Assembly: GCF_002218085.1 (NCBI RefSeq)
Contig: NZ_BDUC01000002.1
Coordinates: 899,344 to 963,343, forward strand
DNA length: 64,000 nt
Source of the DNA: Tolypothrix sp. NIES-4075
Lineage (GTDB): Bacteria > Cyanobacteriota > Cyanobacteriia > Cyanobacteriales > Nostocaceae
Direction of reading: 5' to 3'
The notes under the pieces were generated by a model, which worked only from the letters and a program-made list of their open reading frames with translations, was not told where the DNA came from and did not search any database. Made by a program: the position numbers and the translations under genes. Shown piece by piece: positions 39,325 through 47,563 of the stretch; the stretch's first letter is position 1, and every line of letters starts with the position of its first letter.

Positions 39325-39801
39325 TTAACAAGCTAAGGCTTTAACTTCACTACAAGCAGATTGTTCGCAATACTTTCTAATTAGGGCTTTAGCATTTTCT
39401 CGCTGTTCCCCAGTGAATAAATTGAAAACTACTTCCTCATCTTTAGAGTAAAGATGTAATAGTCCAAACTCTTTCAGCCGTGAATTAAGTAAGGGAATCT
39501 TTGCAAAACTCAATAAAGTTGCTTTTTTTCTGTCACGCTCTTTTGCTTCAATAGAATCGTGATAGTGAGACTGAAAATCTACTACTAGACAAGGTTTATA
39601 ATCATTGTCTGTTATCAAAGCATCAACACTAGAGCTAAAGAAAAACTTTCTGAGTTCCAATTCCAAATTATTATTTAGTTCGCAAAATTGACATAAGCTA
39701 ACCTGCGGATGAATTTTATAATTTCCCTTTACGCAGGTTTGGAGAAACTCCAGCATCCTTTCTTCGTATGAATTGACGAGTCTTTTAGGTTTTATAGACA
39801 T
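39325..39801 (-). CDS. DUF2726-family protein (putative restriction-fold nuclease)
   Basis: A 158-residue basic protein. Y-K-I-H-P-Q-V-S-L-C-Q-F is followed by S-S-V-D-A-L-I-T-D and C-L-V-V-D-F-Q-S-H-Y-H. Then D-R-K-K-A-T-L-L-S-F-A-K-I-P-L-L matches DUF2726, which resembles restriction-endonuclease-like folds in which a D...D/E-x-Q/K arrangement binds metal. Here D-F-Q-S is the candidate. The start overlaps the stop of the preceding gene by one base (TAATG), so the two are translated from one message. Function is inferred; no partner methylase is seen. Confidence 0.7.
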   Translation of the reverse strand: MSIKPKRLVNSYEERMLEFLQTCVKGNYKIHPQVSLCQFCELNNNLELELRKFFFSSSVDALITDNDYKPCLVVDFQSHYHDSIEAKERDRKKATLLSFAKIPLLNSRLKEFGLLHLYSKDEEVVFNLFTGEQRENAKALIRKYCEQSACSEVKALAC

Positions 39802-40571
39802 TATTGTTGCTCCATTAATATTTTTGCAAAGTAACCAAGGAATTCTTTTACAACTTCGCTTGAACTAATAGATACCTGGTATGCATAATTAAAAAGTTTA
39901 TCTATGTCATTTATACCAATTTTTAAACAACAGTCACTATTATCTAAGGATTTTAATAAAGTATGATTAGTGACGTATTCTTGGTGATATTTGATAAGAT
40001 TTTCTAGGCTATTGTTGTGATTAAGATCAAATTTATAAATATCTAAATCTGACATTTCATGTTCAAAACTGACTATAGAATTACAGATAAATTCAAAATC
40101 TCCTACCAATTGATTACCTAAAATTTCTCTATATTGTTTACTTAACTCAATAAAAACATTTTTTTTACTAGGTATAATCCAATAAGCTCTTGATATTGTA
40201 TGATCTAGTTTTACTAAGTTTTTGAATTTAGACAGTTGCTGAGTAGAGAAATTTATTAAAAAGTTTAGCTTTAGCAAATATGGCTTTAAAGTATATTGAG
40301 GTATAGAAATACATAATCCTTCCTTCCGCTGTGCTAAAACAAGCTGATAACGTTTGGCTCCCTTTCCAGGATTTTTAAGTCTATATCCTATGTATTGAGA
40401 TGTTCGCTTCTCCTCAAACTTGTCATAAAAACCAAGTTTATCCAGCATACTGATAGCTAAAGACATCAAATCTTCCCCACCTTCAATTACCTGGATATTG
40501 GTTGAAACAAGACGAGGAACGCCGTTTTCTACCTCAAACCGCTGGATGACATCATATATAATTTTTGACAT
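39801..40571 (-). CDS. Hypothetical protein co-transcribed with DUF2726 gene
   Basis: A 256-residue soluble protein that I do not recognise. The N-terminal half has I-Y-D-V-I-Q-R-F-E, L-V-S-T-N-I-Q-V-I-E-G-G and Q-Y-I-G-Y-R-L-K-N-P-G-K-G. The central part has Y-W-I-I-P-S-K-K-N-V-F-I-E-L, and the rest is alternately hydrophobic and Asn/Ser-rich. Its A+T content is higher than that of neighbouring housekeeping genes. It overlaps the DUF2726 gene by one base, so the pair forms a two-gene operon. An accessory or defence role is only suggested by the neighbours (MazEF, DUF6887/6888). Confidence 0.6.
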   Translation of the reverse strand: MSKIIYDVIQRFEVENGVPRLVSTNIQVIEGGEDLMSLAISMLDKLGFYDKFEEKRTSQYIGYRLKNPGKGAKRYQLVLAQRKEGLCISIPQYTLKPYLLKLNFLINFSTQQLSKFKNLVKLDHTISRAYWIIPSKKNVFIELSKQYREILGNQLVGDFEFICNSIVSFEHEMSDLDIYKFDLNHNNSLENLIKYHQEYVTNHTLLKSLDNSDCCLKIGINDIDKLFNYAYQVSISSSEVVKEFLGYFAKILMEQQ

Positions 40572-40834
40572 GAGCTAATTCCCAAAAACTTTGGCTAAGG
40601 TTCATGGAAATACTTTAAACCTTTTATTTGAGATTTGCAAGAATCTTGGCTAAGATTTTTAGATTTTGTGGAAAATGCTAATTTCCTCGATAAATAGCAG
40701 CTTCCGGGGAACCGAACTTATGGGTATACATTAGGCGATCGCACTCGTAGGTAAAAAACAAGGCTTTGCAAGCAATTACAATGACGATAGCTTGGCATCA
40801 TAGACTAATATCACATTAGTTATTTAGTCAAATA

Positions 40835-41443
40835 ATGAATGAATATAGATATATCATTTTTTACAAACCCTACGGCGTTCTCAGCCAGTTTACAAAAGAT
40901 AGCCCTAACCGCAGTACCCTGAAAGATTACATCGAAGTGGCTGATGTGTACCCTGTGGGGCGTTTAGACTGGGACAGTGAAGGGTTATTATTATTGACAA
41001 ATAACGGACAATTGCAACATCGCCTTTCTCATCCTCAATTTGGACACGAAAGGACTTATTTAGTACAGGTAGAGCGAATTCCGGATGCAGAAGCTTTGCA
41101 GAAGTTGCAAACAGGTGTGCAAATTCAAGATTACCGGACTCGACCGACAAAAGTACGACTTTTATCAGAAGAACCGTTGTTAAGCGATCGCGATCCACCA
41201 ATAAGATTTAGAAAAAATGTCCCCACAGCTTGGTTAGAGATGACTTTGACAGAGGGGAAAAATCGTCAAGTCAGAAGAATGACAGCAGTTGTAGGATTTC
41301 CTACCTTGCGACTGGTCAGGATAGCGATCGCCCACTTAAAATTAGATAATTTACAACCAGGACAGTGGCGCGAACTTACGCTAGAACAAATAAAATTATT
41401 ACATAATTTGACGAAACCACACAAAAAGAGCATCTATTTTTAA
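40835..41443 (+). CDS. rluE: 23S rRNA pseudouridine synthase (RluE-type)
   Basis: A 202-residue RsuA/RluB/E/F-family enzyme without the S4 domain of RsuA. Motif I, F-Y-K-P-Y-G-V-L-S-Q-F, is followed by V-G-R-L-D-W-D-S-E-G-L-L-L-L-T-N-N-G, where the Asp of R-L-D is catalytic. Later come E-G-K-N-R-Q-V-R-R-M and L-V-R-I. Length and the missing S4 domain fit RluE, which modifies U2457 of 23S rRNA in E. coli. The start is the ATG at 40835. Confidence 0.9.
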   Translation: MNEYRYIIFYKPYGVLSQFTKDSPNRSTLKDYIEVADVYPVGRLDWDSEGLLLLTNNGQLQHRLSHPQFGHERTYLVQVERIPDAEALQKLQTGVQIQDYRTRPTKVRLLSEEPLLSDRDPPIRFRKNVPTAWLEMTLTEGKNRQVRRMTAVVGFPTLRLVRIAIAHLKLDNLQPGQWRELTLEQIKLLHNLTKPHKKSIYF

Positions 41444-42118
41444 GCCTTAAGCATTGCTTCTAAGGGGAAGACTCCCTACATCCATTTAAATAATTGTCGT
41501 TAAAACCCAAAATAAATAGATTAATCAATATCTCCAATCGCAAGTTTTAAGCTATCAATAAAAGAACCATACAGTATAAAGTTTAGTCTTTACATAAGTT
41601 TTTATTTCCACCTTTCACACAAATTTATTCAAAACCTGTATAATGATATTTTTTTCTTACCGCCTAGTTCACACTTCTCGCTTGGGCGCAAGTTGAAATC
41701 TATGAGCCGCAATCCGCAATCTAGCTGGCATCACACTCTTCAAAAAGATATTTTGTCTGTAACACTCGCACATCTGGAACTTGTGCCTGAACGAGCTAGC
41801 GATTTAGAACGAAGAATTATTCTTTTTGTCTCCCACTCCCCCACTCCCCCACTCCCCCACTCCCTCCACTTTCCCAAACAATCAAGATATGTGTTTAAAT
41901 ATGGGCGATCGCTAATTTTTAATGGCAGGTTATTCTGAGGGATAGGCTTGCCTGTATTTCACATATTTTGAAAATATGCGTAAGAATTAATACTGTCACT
42001 AAAATTCACTGTTGACACCACAATATTTTGTCGGTCTACTATAAGCAGCCAATTGTGGCAATGCACAAATTGTAGTGGTCAGAAGCACGCCAGGAACGGG
42101 AATTAAGGAACTTCCATA
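41444..42118. other. 675-base gap with a doubtful coding remnant
   Basis: An open frame at 41702-41938 reads S-R-N-P-Q-S-S-W-H-H-T-L-Q-K-D-I-L-S-V and H-L-E-L-V-P-E-R-A-S-D-L-E-R-R. This looks like protein sequence, but it then runs into a CCACTCCCCCACTCC minisatellite (41831-41876). I cannot identify it and treat it as a possible gene remnant. The rest is AT-rich; the promoter of the PP2C gene should lie between about 41980 and 42110. Confidence 0.4.
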
Positions 42119-44131
42119 ATGCTGATTTGCCCCCAGTGTAAATTTGAAAACTCTAATACCAACAAGTTCTGTCAAAACTGTGGCACGTCCTTGACGCAAA
42201 AGGTTTGTCCAAAATGCAGTAGCGCTGTGGCTGTCAATGCAGAACGATGTCACAACTGCGGCGCGGAATGCGGCACAATTTGGTGGGCAATTATTGCCAA
42301 GGAAGAGACTTTTGTCGAGGAAGTTAAGGAAAGTGAACCCGAAGATCAAAAGATAAAAAGCTTAGAAGATAATTCTTTGCTAGTTTCACTTTCACCCCAG
42401 TTCGCCCAAGCGACTGGCTCCCCTTCTTTTGCGATTGCCTCTTCTGAACTCCCGGTTGGCTCCTATTTAGACTCGCAAGAGCGCTATCAACTGTTAGATC
42501 CGCTACCAGCACTCTCAGAAGTTGCCGTTAATACTGAGGTGTGCGTGAGAGTTTTAGACTGCCAACCATATCAAGTGTCGCCGCTACTGGCAATACTAAG
42601 AAATCAGCAAAACAATTTGATTGCGCCATCAACCGAAGCAGCCAGAATTCCTAACCTCGCTAAACCTTATATTGCTTTGCAAGCAGGGTCTCACCCAGAA
42701 ATACCATCGATTCACGATGCATGGCAGGAAAACCAGATCCAGGTGGTACTGATTGAGAACCGATCGCATTGGCAGTATTTAGCCGAATTATGGCAAGATG
42801 ATAATATAACTTCGTTACAAATCTTACATTGGTTTTATCAGATGACTCAACTCTGGGCGCTATTAGAACCATTGAATTGTCGTCAAAGTCTGTTGGAGTT
42901 ATCGAATTTGCGCTTGGATGAAGACCAGACGCTAGCGCTACAAAAAATACACGTAGAAACACAGAGAAATAATTCTGCTGAGTTGCCAGATGGCGAAGCG
43001 CAACCATTGACAATTGAAGCTTTGGGGCGTATTTGGCAGGCGTTATTTAGACAGTCGCAACGTACTCAATCTGGCTCTGTGATACAGTTGTTGGGCGAGA
43101 TTGAGTTAGGTAAGATTGAAACGATAGCGAGATTGCGATCGCGTTTGGAGGCGATCGCCGCAGAACTGCAACCAGCCACAACCGCAACCGACCCAACACT
43201 AAAAGAACATACTCCATCGCCAACTATCCTGCAATTAGACGACACAGAAGATACCGCCCCTAAAGGCGATGATATGCCAACAGTGGTGCTGCCGATGCAG
43301 TTAATCAGCCTAGAAGATGCAGGACGCACGGATGTTGGGCGTCAACGCCAACACAATGAAGACTTTTTTGGTGTTGAAACCAAAATTAACAAACTAGAAT
43401 TGCCCAAAAACCGAGCTTTGCAAGCGCGTGGTTTATATATTCTCTGCGATGGAATGGGCGGACACGCTGGTGGTGAAGTCGCCAGTGAGTTAGCAGTTAC
43501 TACCCTGCGGGAATACTTTCAACGACATTGGGTTTCTAACCAACTCCCAACTGAAGGCAGCATCGCTGAGGCAGTACTTTTAGCTAATCAGGCAATTTAC
43601 AATGTTAATCAACAAGATGCCCGTTCTGGCGTCGGTCGCATGGGCACTACCTTGGTAATGCTCTTAATCCAAGACACTCAAGCAGCAGTTGCTCATGTGG
43701 GGGATAGTCGTTTATACAAGTTGACTCGCAAGGAAAAACTCAAACAAATAACGGTAGATCACGAAGTCGGTCAACGGGAAATTGCTCGTGGAGTAGAACC
43801 AAGTTTAGCTTACGCTCGCCCAGATGCTTATCAACTTACTCAAGCTCTTGGTCCACGAGACGAAAACTTGATTAATCCCGATGTGCAGTTTTTCGAGATT
43901 AATCAAGATACACTCTTCATCCTCGCTTCGGACGGTTTATCAGATAATGATTTACTAGAAATTCATTTTTCTACTCACTTAGAACCGCTGCTAAGTTATG
44001 GTGCTAACTTAGAACGCGGAGTCCGAGAGTTAATTGATTTAGCGAATCAACACAATGGTCATGACAATATTACTGCTGTACTCATCCGGGCAAAAGTCCG
44101 TCCCAACGTCGAAAGTCAAAAAAATGGTTAA
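42119..44131 (+). CDS. PP2C-type Ser/Thr protein phosphatase with N-terminal zinc ribbons
   Basis: A 670-residue protein. The N-terminus has four C-x2-C pairs (C4/C7, C18/C21, C30/C33, C44/C47), forming two zinc ribbons. A middle region of about 300 residues resembles the inactive-kinase-like linkers of such proteins (H-W-F-Y-Q-M-T-Q-L-W). The C-terminal PP2C domain (about 398-665) has D-V-G-R-Q-R-Q-H-N-E-D, L-C-D-G-M-G-G-H-A-G-G-E, H-V-G-D-S-R, A-S-D-G-L-S-D and H-D-N-I-T-A-V with the metal-binding aspartates. It removes phosphate from Ser/Thr residues. The kinase gene 142 bases downstream suggests a phosphorylation/dephosphorylation pair. Confidence 0.93.
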   Translation: MLICPQCKFENSNTNKFCQNCGTSLTQKVCPKCSSAVAVNAERCHNCGAECGTIWWAIIAKEETFVEEVKESEPEDQKIKSLEDNSLLVSLSPQFAQATGSPSFAIASSELPVGSYLDSQERYQLLDPLPALSEVAVNTEVCVRVLDCQPYQVSPLLAILRNQQNNLIAPSTEAARIPNLAKPYIALQAGSHPEIPSIHDAWQENQIQVVLIENRSHWQYLAELWQDDNITSLQILHWFYQMTQLWALLEPLNCRQSLLELSNLRLDEDQTLALQKIHVETQRNNSAELPDGEAQPLTIEALGRIWQALFRQSQRTQSGSVIQLLGEIELGKIETIARLRSRLEAIAAELQPATTATDPTLKEHTPSPTILQLDDTEDTAPKGDDMPTVVLPMQLISLEDAGRTDVGRQRQHNEDFFGVETKINKLELPKNRALQARGLYILCDGMGGHAGGEVASELAVTTLREYFQRHWVSNQLPTEGSIAEAVLLANQAIYNVNQQDARSGVGRMGTTLVMLLIQDTQAAVAHVGDSRLYKLTRKEKLKQITVDHEVGQREIARGVEPSLAYARPDAYQLTQALGPRDENLINPDVQFFEINQDTLFILASDGLSDNDLLEIHFSTHLEPLLSYGANLERGVRELIDLANQHNGHDNITAVLIRAKVRPNVESQKNG

Positions 44132-44265
44132 AAGTTAAAAGTTAGGAGTTAGGAGGCGCAAAGTTAAGAGTTAGCTGTTTTTTGTCAACCAACTAACAAC
44201 TAACGACTAACGACTATCAACTAACAACTACCAACTACCAACTACCAACTACCAACTAACATTAC
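44129..44265. repeat. STRR repeats between phosphatase and kinase genes
   Basis: GTTAAAAGTTAGGAGTTAGG at 44129-44153 is followed by CAACTAACAACTAACGAC-type units to about 44262. The block fills the gap between the two genes, and the units in the two halves are largely complementary. Confidence 0.8.
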
Positions 44266-44273
44266 CTTATATT

Positions 44274-45563
44274 GTGGTTACTCTGACCCTGTTAGACGCG
44301 CAAGAAAAAACGCCGCTCAAGCAGTGGTGCTTTGAAGACTGCTCCGTAATTCGGATTGGTCGAGCGGCAGATAATCACGTTGTTTTAACTGATAATTTAG
44401 TTTCTCGGTATCATCTAGAACTTAAGCAAATCAATTCTGGCAGCAATGGTGGTTCTTGGCAGGTAATCAGTCAAGGCACAAATGGCACTTTCCTTAATAG
44501 TGTCTTGGTGACACAGAGTTTGCTGCCAGACAATTCCCTGTTGCAATTGGCACAGGGCGGACCGCTACTCAAATTTGAAATTCAGCCAATAAAATCACCC
44601 ACTCCTAAATTGGCGGGTAAAGAAGTTGGCACCCAAATCGAAGCAACTGTTAAGAGTATTATAGAAGTGGTGTCAGCAAAAACTCCTGCAACTTCACGCT
44701 CAACTTGCACCCACGAAGGTAATTCTCCTAACAATCTATTTTGCATCCACTGCGGTCAACCGCTGACAGTGCAAAAGATAATTCGCTACTATCAGGTGTT
44801 GCGGACGCTCGGACAGGGAGGTATGGGAACTACCTATCTAGCTTGGGATGCAGCAGGTTGGATTGCTGGATACCCGCAATTGCTGGTGTTGAAGCAAATG
44901 AATGCTGATATGGCGAAAATCGCCAAGGCTCAAGAATTATTTGAACGCGAGGCGTATACTCTCAAATCCCTGAGTCATCCAGGAATTCCTAAGTATTATG
45001 ACTTTTTTGTGGATAGCGGCAAAAAATATCTGGCAATGGAATTAGTCCACGGTCAGGATTTAGAAAAATTAGTTTACACGACAGGACCTGTCACACCCAG
45101 TCGTGCGATCGCCTGGATGATCCAAACCTGTGACATATTAGATTATCTCCACAGGCAAGATCCACCACTGATTCACCGCGATATTAAACCCGCTAACCTG
45201 ATGGTGCGAAGTTCTAATAATCAGATAGTGGTGCTGGATTTTGGCGCTGTGAAAGAAATTGGCACCGCACCGGGTACTCGCATTGGTGCAGAAGGTTATT
45301 GTGCCCCCGAACAAGAGCGAGGACAACCTTTGACACAATCCGATTTGTACGCGATTGGACCTACACTAATTTTTTTACTAACAGGCGAAAATCCTTTTAA
45401 GTTTTACCGCCAGCGGGGTCGAAATTTCCGATTTGATTTGGCAAGCGTTCCCACTTTTACTCCGAAATTAAAAGAGGTTATTGACCGCGTTACAGAACCA
45501 CTGCCACGCGATCGCTATCAAACAGCGAAAGAACTCGCTACTGCATTAGCTACTTGCGAATAG
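44274..45563 (+). CDS. FHA-domain Ser/Thr protein kinase with zinc finger
   Basis: A 429-residue protein. An N-terminal FHA domain (about 1-104) shows I-G-R at 28-30, S-R-Y-H at 44-47 and G-T-N-G-T-F-L-N at 68-75, the phosphothreonine-binding loops. A zinc-finger linker has C145 and C157-I-H-C160. The kinase domain (from about 170) carries L-G-Q-G-G-M-G at 179-185, K207, H-R-D-I-K-P-A-N-L-M (catalytic Asp) and L-D-F-G (metal-binding Asp), so it should be active. The start is a GTG at 44274, immediately before the FHA strand. Its partner is probably the PP2C phosphatase gene upstream. Confidence 0.92.
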   Translation: MVTLTLLDAQEKTPLKQWCFEDCSVIRIGRAADNHVVLTDNLVSRYHLELKQINSGSNGGSWQVISQGTNGTFLNSVLVTQSLLPDNSLLQLAQGGPLLKFEIQPIKSPTPKLAGKEVGTQIEATVKSIIEVVSAKTPATSRSTCTHEGNSPNNLFCIHCGQPLTVQKIIRYYQVLRTLGQGGMGTTYLAWDAAGWIAGYPQLLVLKQMNADMAKIAKAQELFEREAYTLKSLSHPGIPKYYDFFVDSGKKYLAMELVHGQDLEKLVYTTGPVTPSRAIAWMIQTCDILDYLHRQDPPLIHRDIKPANLMVRSSNNQIVVLDFGAVKEIGTAPGTRIGAEGYCAPEQERGQPLTQSDLYAIGPTLIFLLTGENPFKFYRQRGRNFRFDLASVPTFTPKLKEVIDRVTEPLPRDRYQTAKELATALATCE

Positions 45564-45903
45564 GGGGAGTAGGCAGTGGGGAGTAGGGAATGGGGGAGGG
45601 GAGGAGTGGGGGAAGATGAGGGAGAGGGGGGAGACAAGGCAGAAATTCCTCCTTGTCCTGTGCCAGTCGCAGATAGCGGAGGAGACCTCACGCGGCTATT
45701 GCTCAAGTCGGGAAACCATGCACGGCAGTCGCTCATGGGGGAAACCCCCAAGACCCTTACCGGTTCGGCAGTCCCCCATCGTGACGGAGACCGCCAAGAC
45801 GGGGGCTGCCTCACCGCACTGCCTCACCACGCAACTGGCTTTGCAACGCGCTGGCTCCCCTTGTCTCCAAGGAGTCTCCAAGGAGTCCCCTTGTCCCCTA
45901 TCC
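45564..45903. repeat. GC-rich repeat island after the kinase gene
   Basis: G-rich minisatellite (45564-45650), then a complex GC-rich element with several short palindromes, e.g. GGGGGAAACCCCC at 45737-45749, and CCAAGGAGTC units at 45869-45890. Pieces such as AGTCGGGAAACC recur at 59394-59404. Long open frames on both strands here are consequences of the repeats and were not called. Confidence 0.7.
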
Positions 45904-46131
45904 TCAATCTGCCTCTTCGTCCCAAGCTTCTACTGCTAACAAATCGCCAATTGGGTCTTGCATAGTAAAGCCAAAATCTAGCAGTTCCTGTTTCCAGTAC
46001 TGCCATTCATTGCCGTAAAGCAACGCGATTTTCCAAATGCTGTCGGTTGGCTTGATAATTTTAGATTCTACGAGTGATTGCACGTTACGCTGCAATTTCA
46101 CCATAGGGTGAATCACTTGCTGCTGAGTCAT
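45904..46131 (-). CDS. DUF4327-family small protein
   Basis: A 75-residue protein: I-H-P-M-V-K-L-Q-R-N-V-Q-S-L-V-E, then D-S-I-W-K-I-A-L-L-Y-G and M-Q-D-P-I-G-D-L-L-A-V-E-A-W-D. This is the signature of DUF4327, a small cyanobacteria-specific family without known function. Its 3' end is immediately beside the GC-rich repeat island. The length is normal and the start at 46131 is well placed. Confidence 0.85.
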   Translation of the reverse strand: MTQQQVIHPMVKLQRNVQSLVESKIIKPTDSIWKIALLYGNEWQYWKQELLDFGFTMQDPIGDLLAVEAWDEEAD

Positions 46132-47066
46132 AGCCTCGAATGAATTCAGATTTTGTATGGTAAATTCTTAATCAAAACTGCTTTCCCTTGGGGGATTTTT
46201 GCCGATGCGTAGAGTTGTACTTTGGCAAAGCCAGTCTTAACTTCTTAACTCTACCATAATTAACTCTAGTTGCGTTGTGATGATTTCGCTTTTGTACGGT
46301 AATCACCACCTCAAAACTCAAATACCACCAAGCAGTTGTAGACACCGATCAAAAAGATTAGTCGTCCTAAAACTTGCAGATATAGCAATTGTGAGGACGG
46401 CTATTGATTAAAGGAGAGCGTTGTATACTGGCAAAAAAAGACCTTTACCACAACGAGTTCAGTGGAAATTTTTCACTATCGGTAAACTTTGCAGTTGCCT
46501 GGAAATATTCACCGTCTCTTTGAGCGAAACGTTATTCACGATACCGCAAATATTTAAGGTTGGACTAACTAACCGGACATATTTATCTAAATTTAATATT
46601 TTTGCTTGTCACAAATCGCAAAGGCAAATTACAAACAGCGGTTTTGCGCTTCTATAACTATGATACTAAAAACAATTCTACACCAACTGCCGATGGGTGT
46701 ATTTTTTTCTTGCACCCAGAAGTAATAATTTGAGACTTATAAAAGGTCGCACCACAGAATCATCGCAATAAAACGTCCAAGCTCTTTCAGGGCAAGCACT
46801 CTCAGTCCTGCGCTCAAGCCATATCCAAGAAAATCGCGCATTATTGCTGCGAAATTTTTCGCACAAATGTTAGTTCCTGAGTTGTCGATGGGTATCCTGA
46901 GCATGGGCAATTACCGATGAGAGTCGGGTCGATTTCATTCAGAGCGATTTTGCTTTGATCGGCAAAATACCTCGATCTACCAATTCACATATTGATTGTT
47001 TAGTCAATCCGTATATAGTTGTATTTTACCTGAAGCCAAAATCAGTCAAGTTACTACAGTTCAAAG
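46132..47066. other. 935-base gap, only unidentified coding traces
   Basis: The longest gap of the window. On the minus strand between 47030 and 46678 frames read Q-S-I-C-E-L-V-D-R-G-I-L-P-I-K-A-K-S-L-stop, and then, from an ATG at 46938, S-T-R-L-S-S-V-I-A-H-A-Q-D-T, a TAA at 46870-46872 and a further 62 open codons in the same frame. They may be relics of a small operon; I could not identify them. A plus-strand frame at 46421 (TTG start after AAAGGAGAG) also has no recognisable family. Confidence 0.35.
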
Positions 47067-47465
47067 ATGGCTATATCTGAAAAAGAATACATGATGGCGC
47101 GGATGAAGCGATCGCAGCGTCTGCATAAGATTGTCGCAGTGGTGTCTATAATCTCCTTCGCCGGTTCTACAGCGTTTGCGGTGATTCCGGCAATACAACA
47201 GGCATCGCAGCAACCCCAGTCAGCAACTGCGTCTGTTGAGTCTTCATTAAAACAACAAGCGCGGGGTTTTGAGTCGGTTTTGCAACGTGAACCAGAAAAC
47301 CGAGTGGCTTTGGAGGGGTTAGTAAATACAAGACTACAGCTAAAAGATATTAAAGGTGCTGTTGAACCGTTAGAGAAATTGGTAAAACTGCAACCTGAAC
47401 GCAAAGAGTATAAAGCTTTGTTAGAGCAGATGAAGAAACAAGTAGGAAAAAGCGATCGCCCTTAG
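47067..47465 (+). CDS. Small membrane-anchored TPR protein
   Basis: A 132-residue protein with a basic N-terminus, one membrane helix (about 21-42) and a short linker. A C-terminal pair of TPR-like units follows (F-E-S-V-L-Q-R-E-P-E-N-R-V-A-L-E-G-L and A-V-E-P-L-E-K-L-V-K-L-Q-P-E). The TPR face is probably periplasmic. Such proteins usually act as scaffolds; no partner can be named. The gene ends 99 bases before the giant glycosyltransferase gene and could be co-transcribed with it. Confidence 0.75.
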   Translation: MAISEKEYMMARMKRSQRLHKIVAVVSIISFAGSTAFAVIPAIQQASQQPQSATASVESSLKQQARGFESVLQREPENRVALEGLVNTRLQLKDIKGAVEPLEKLVKLQPERKEYKALLEQMKKQVGKSDRP

Positions 47466-47563
47466 TCGGCTAGCAAGTACTAAATAAAAAAGATGACCTT
47501 TCTATTATCTGAAATTTGCTACAGCTAACTGAGTTTTTAATTAATGGAGTTGAAACGAATTAT

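Noticed and set aside
45576..45965. Overlapping open frames of 107-129 codons on the plus strand and 98 codons on the minus strand
   Set aside because: All consist of GC-rich minisatellite and interspersed repeat sequence with no recognisable domain; they overlap each other and the DUF4327 gene.
46421..46657. 78-codon frame starting TTG after AAAGGAGAG
   Set aside because: The ribosome-binding sequence is suggestive, but composition is irregular and I recognise no family; not enough to call a gene.
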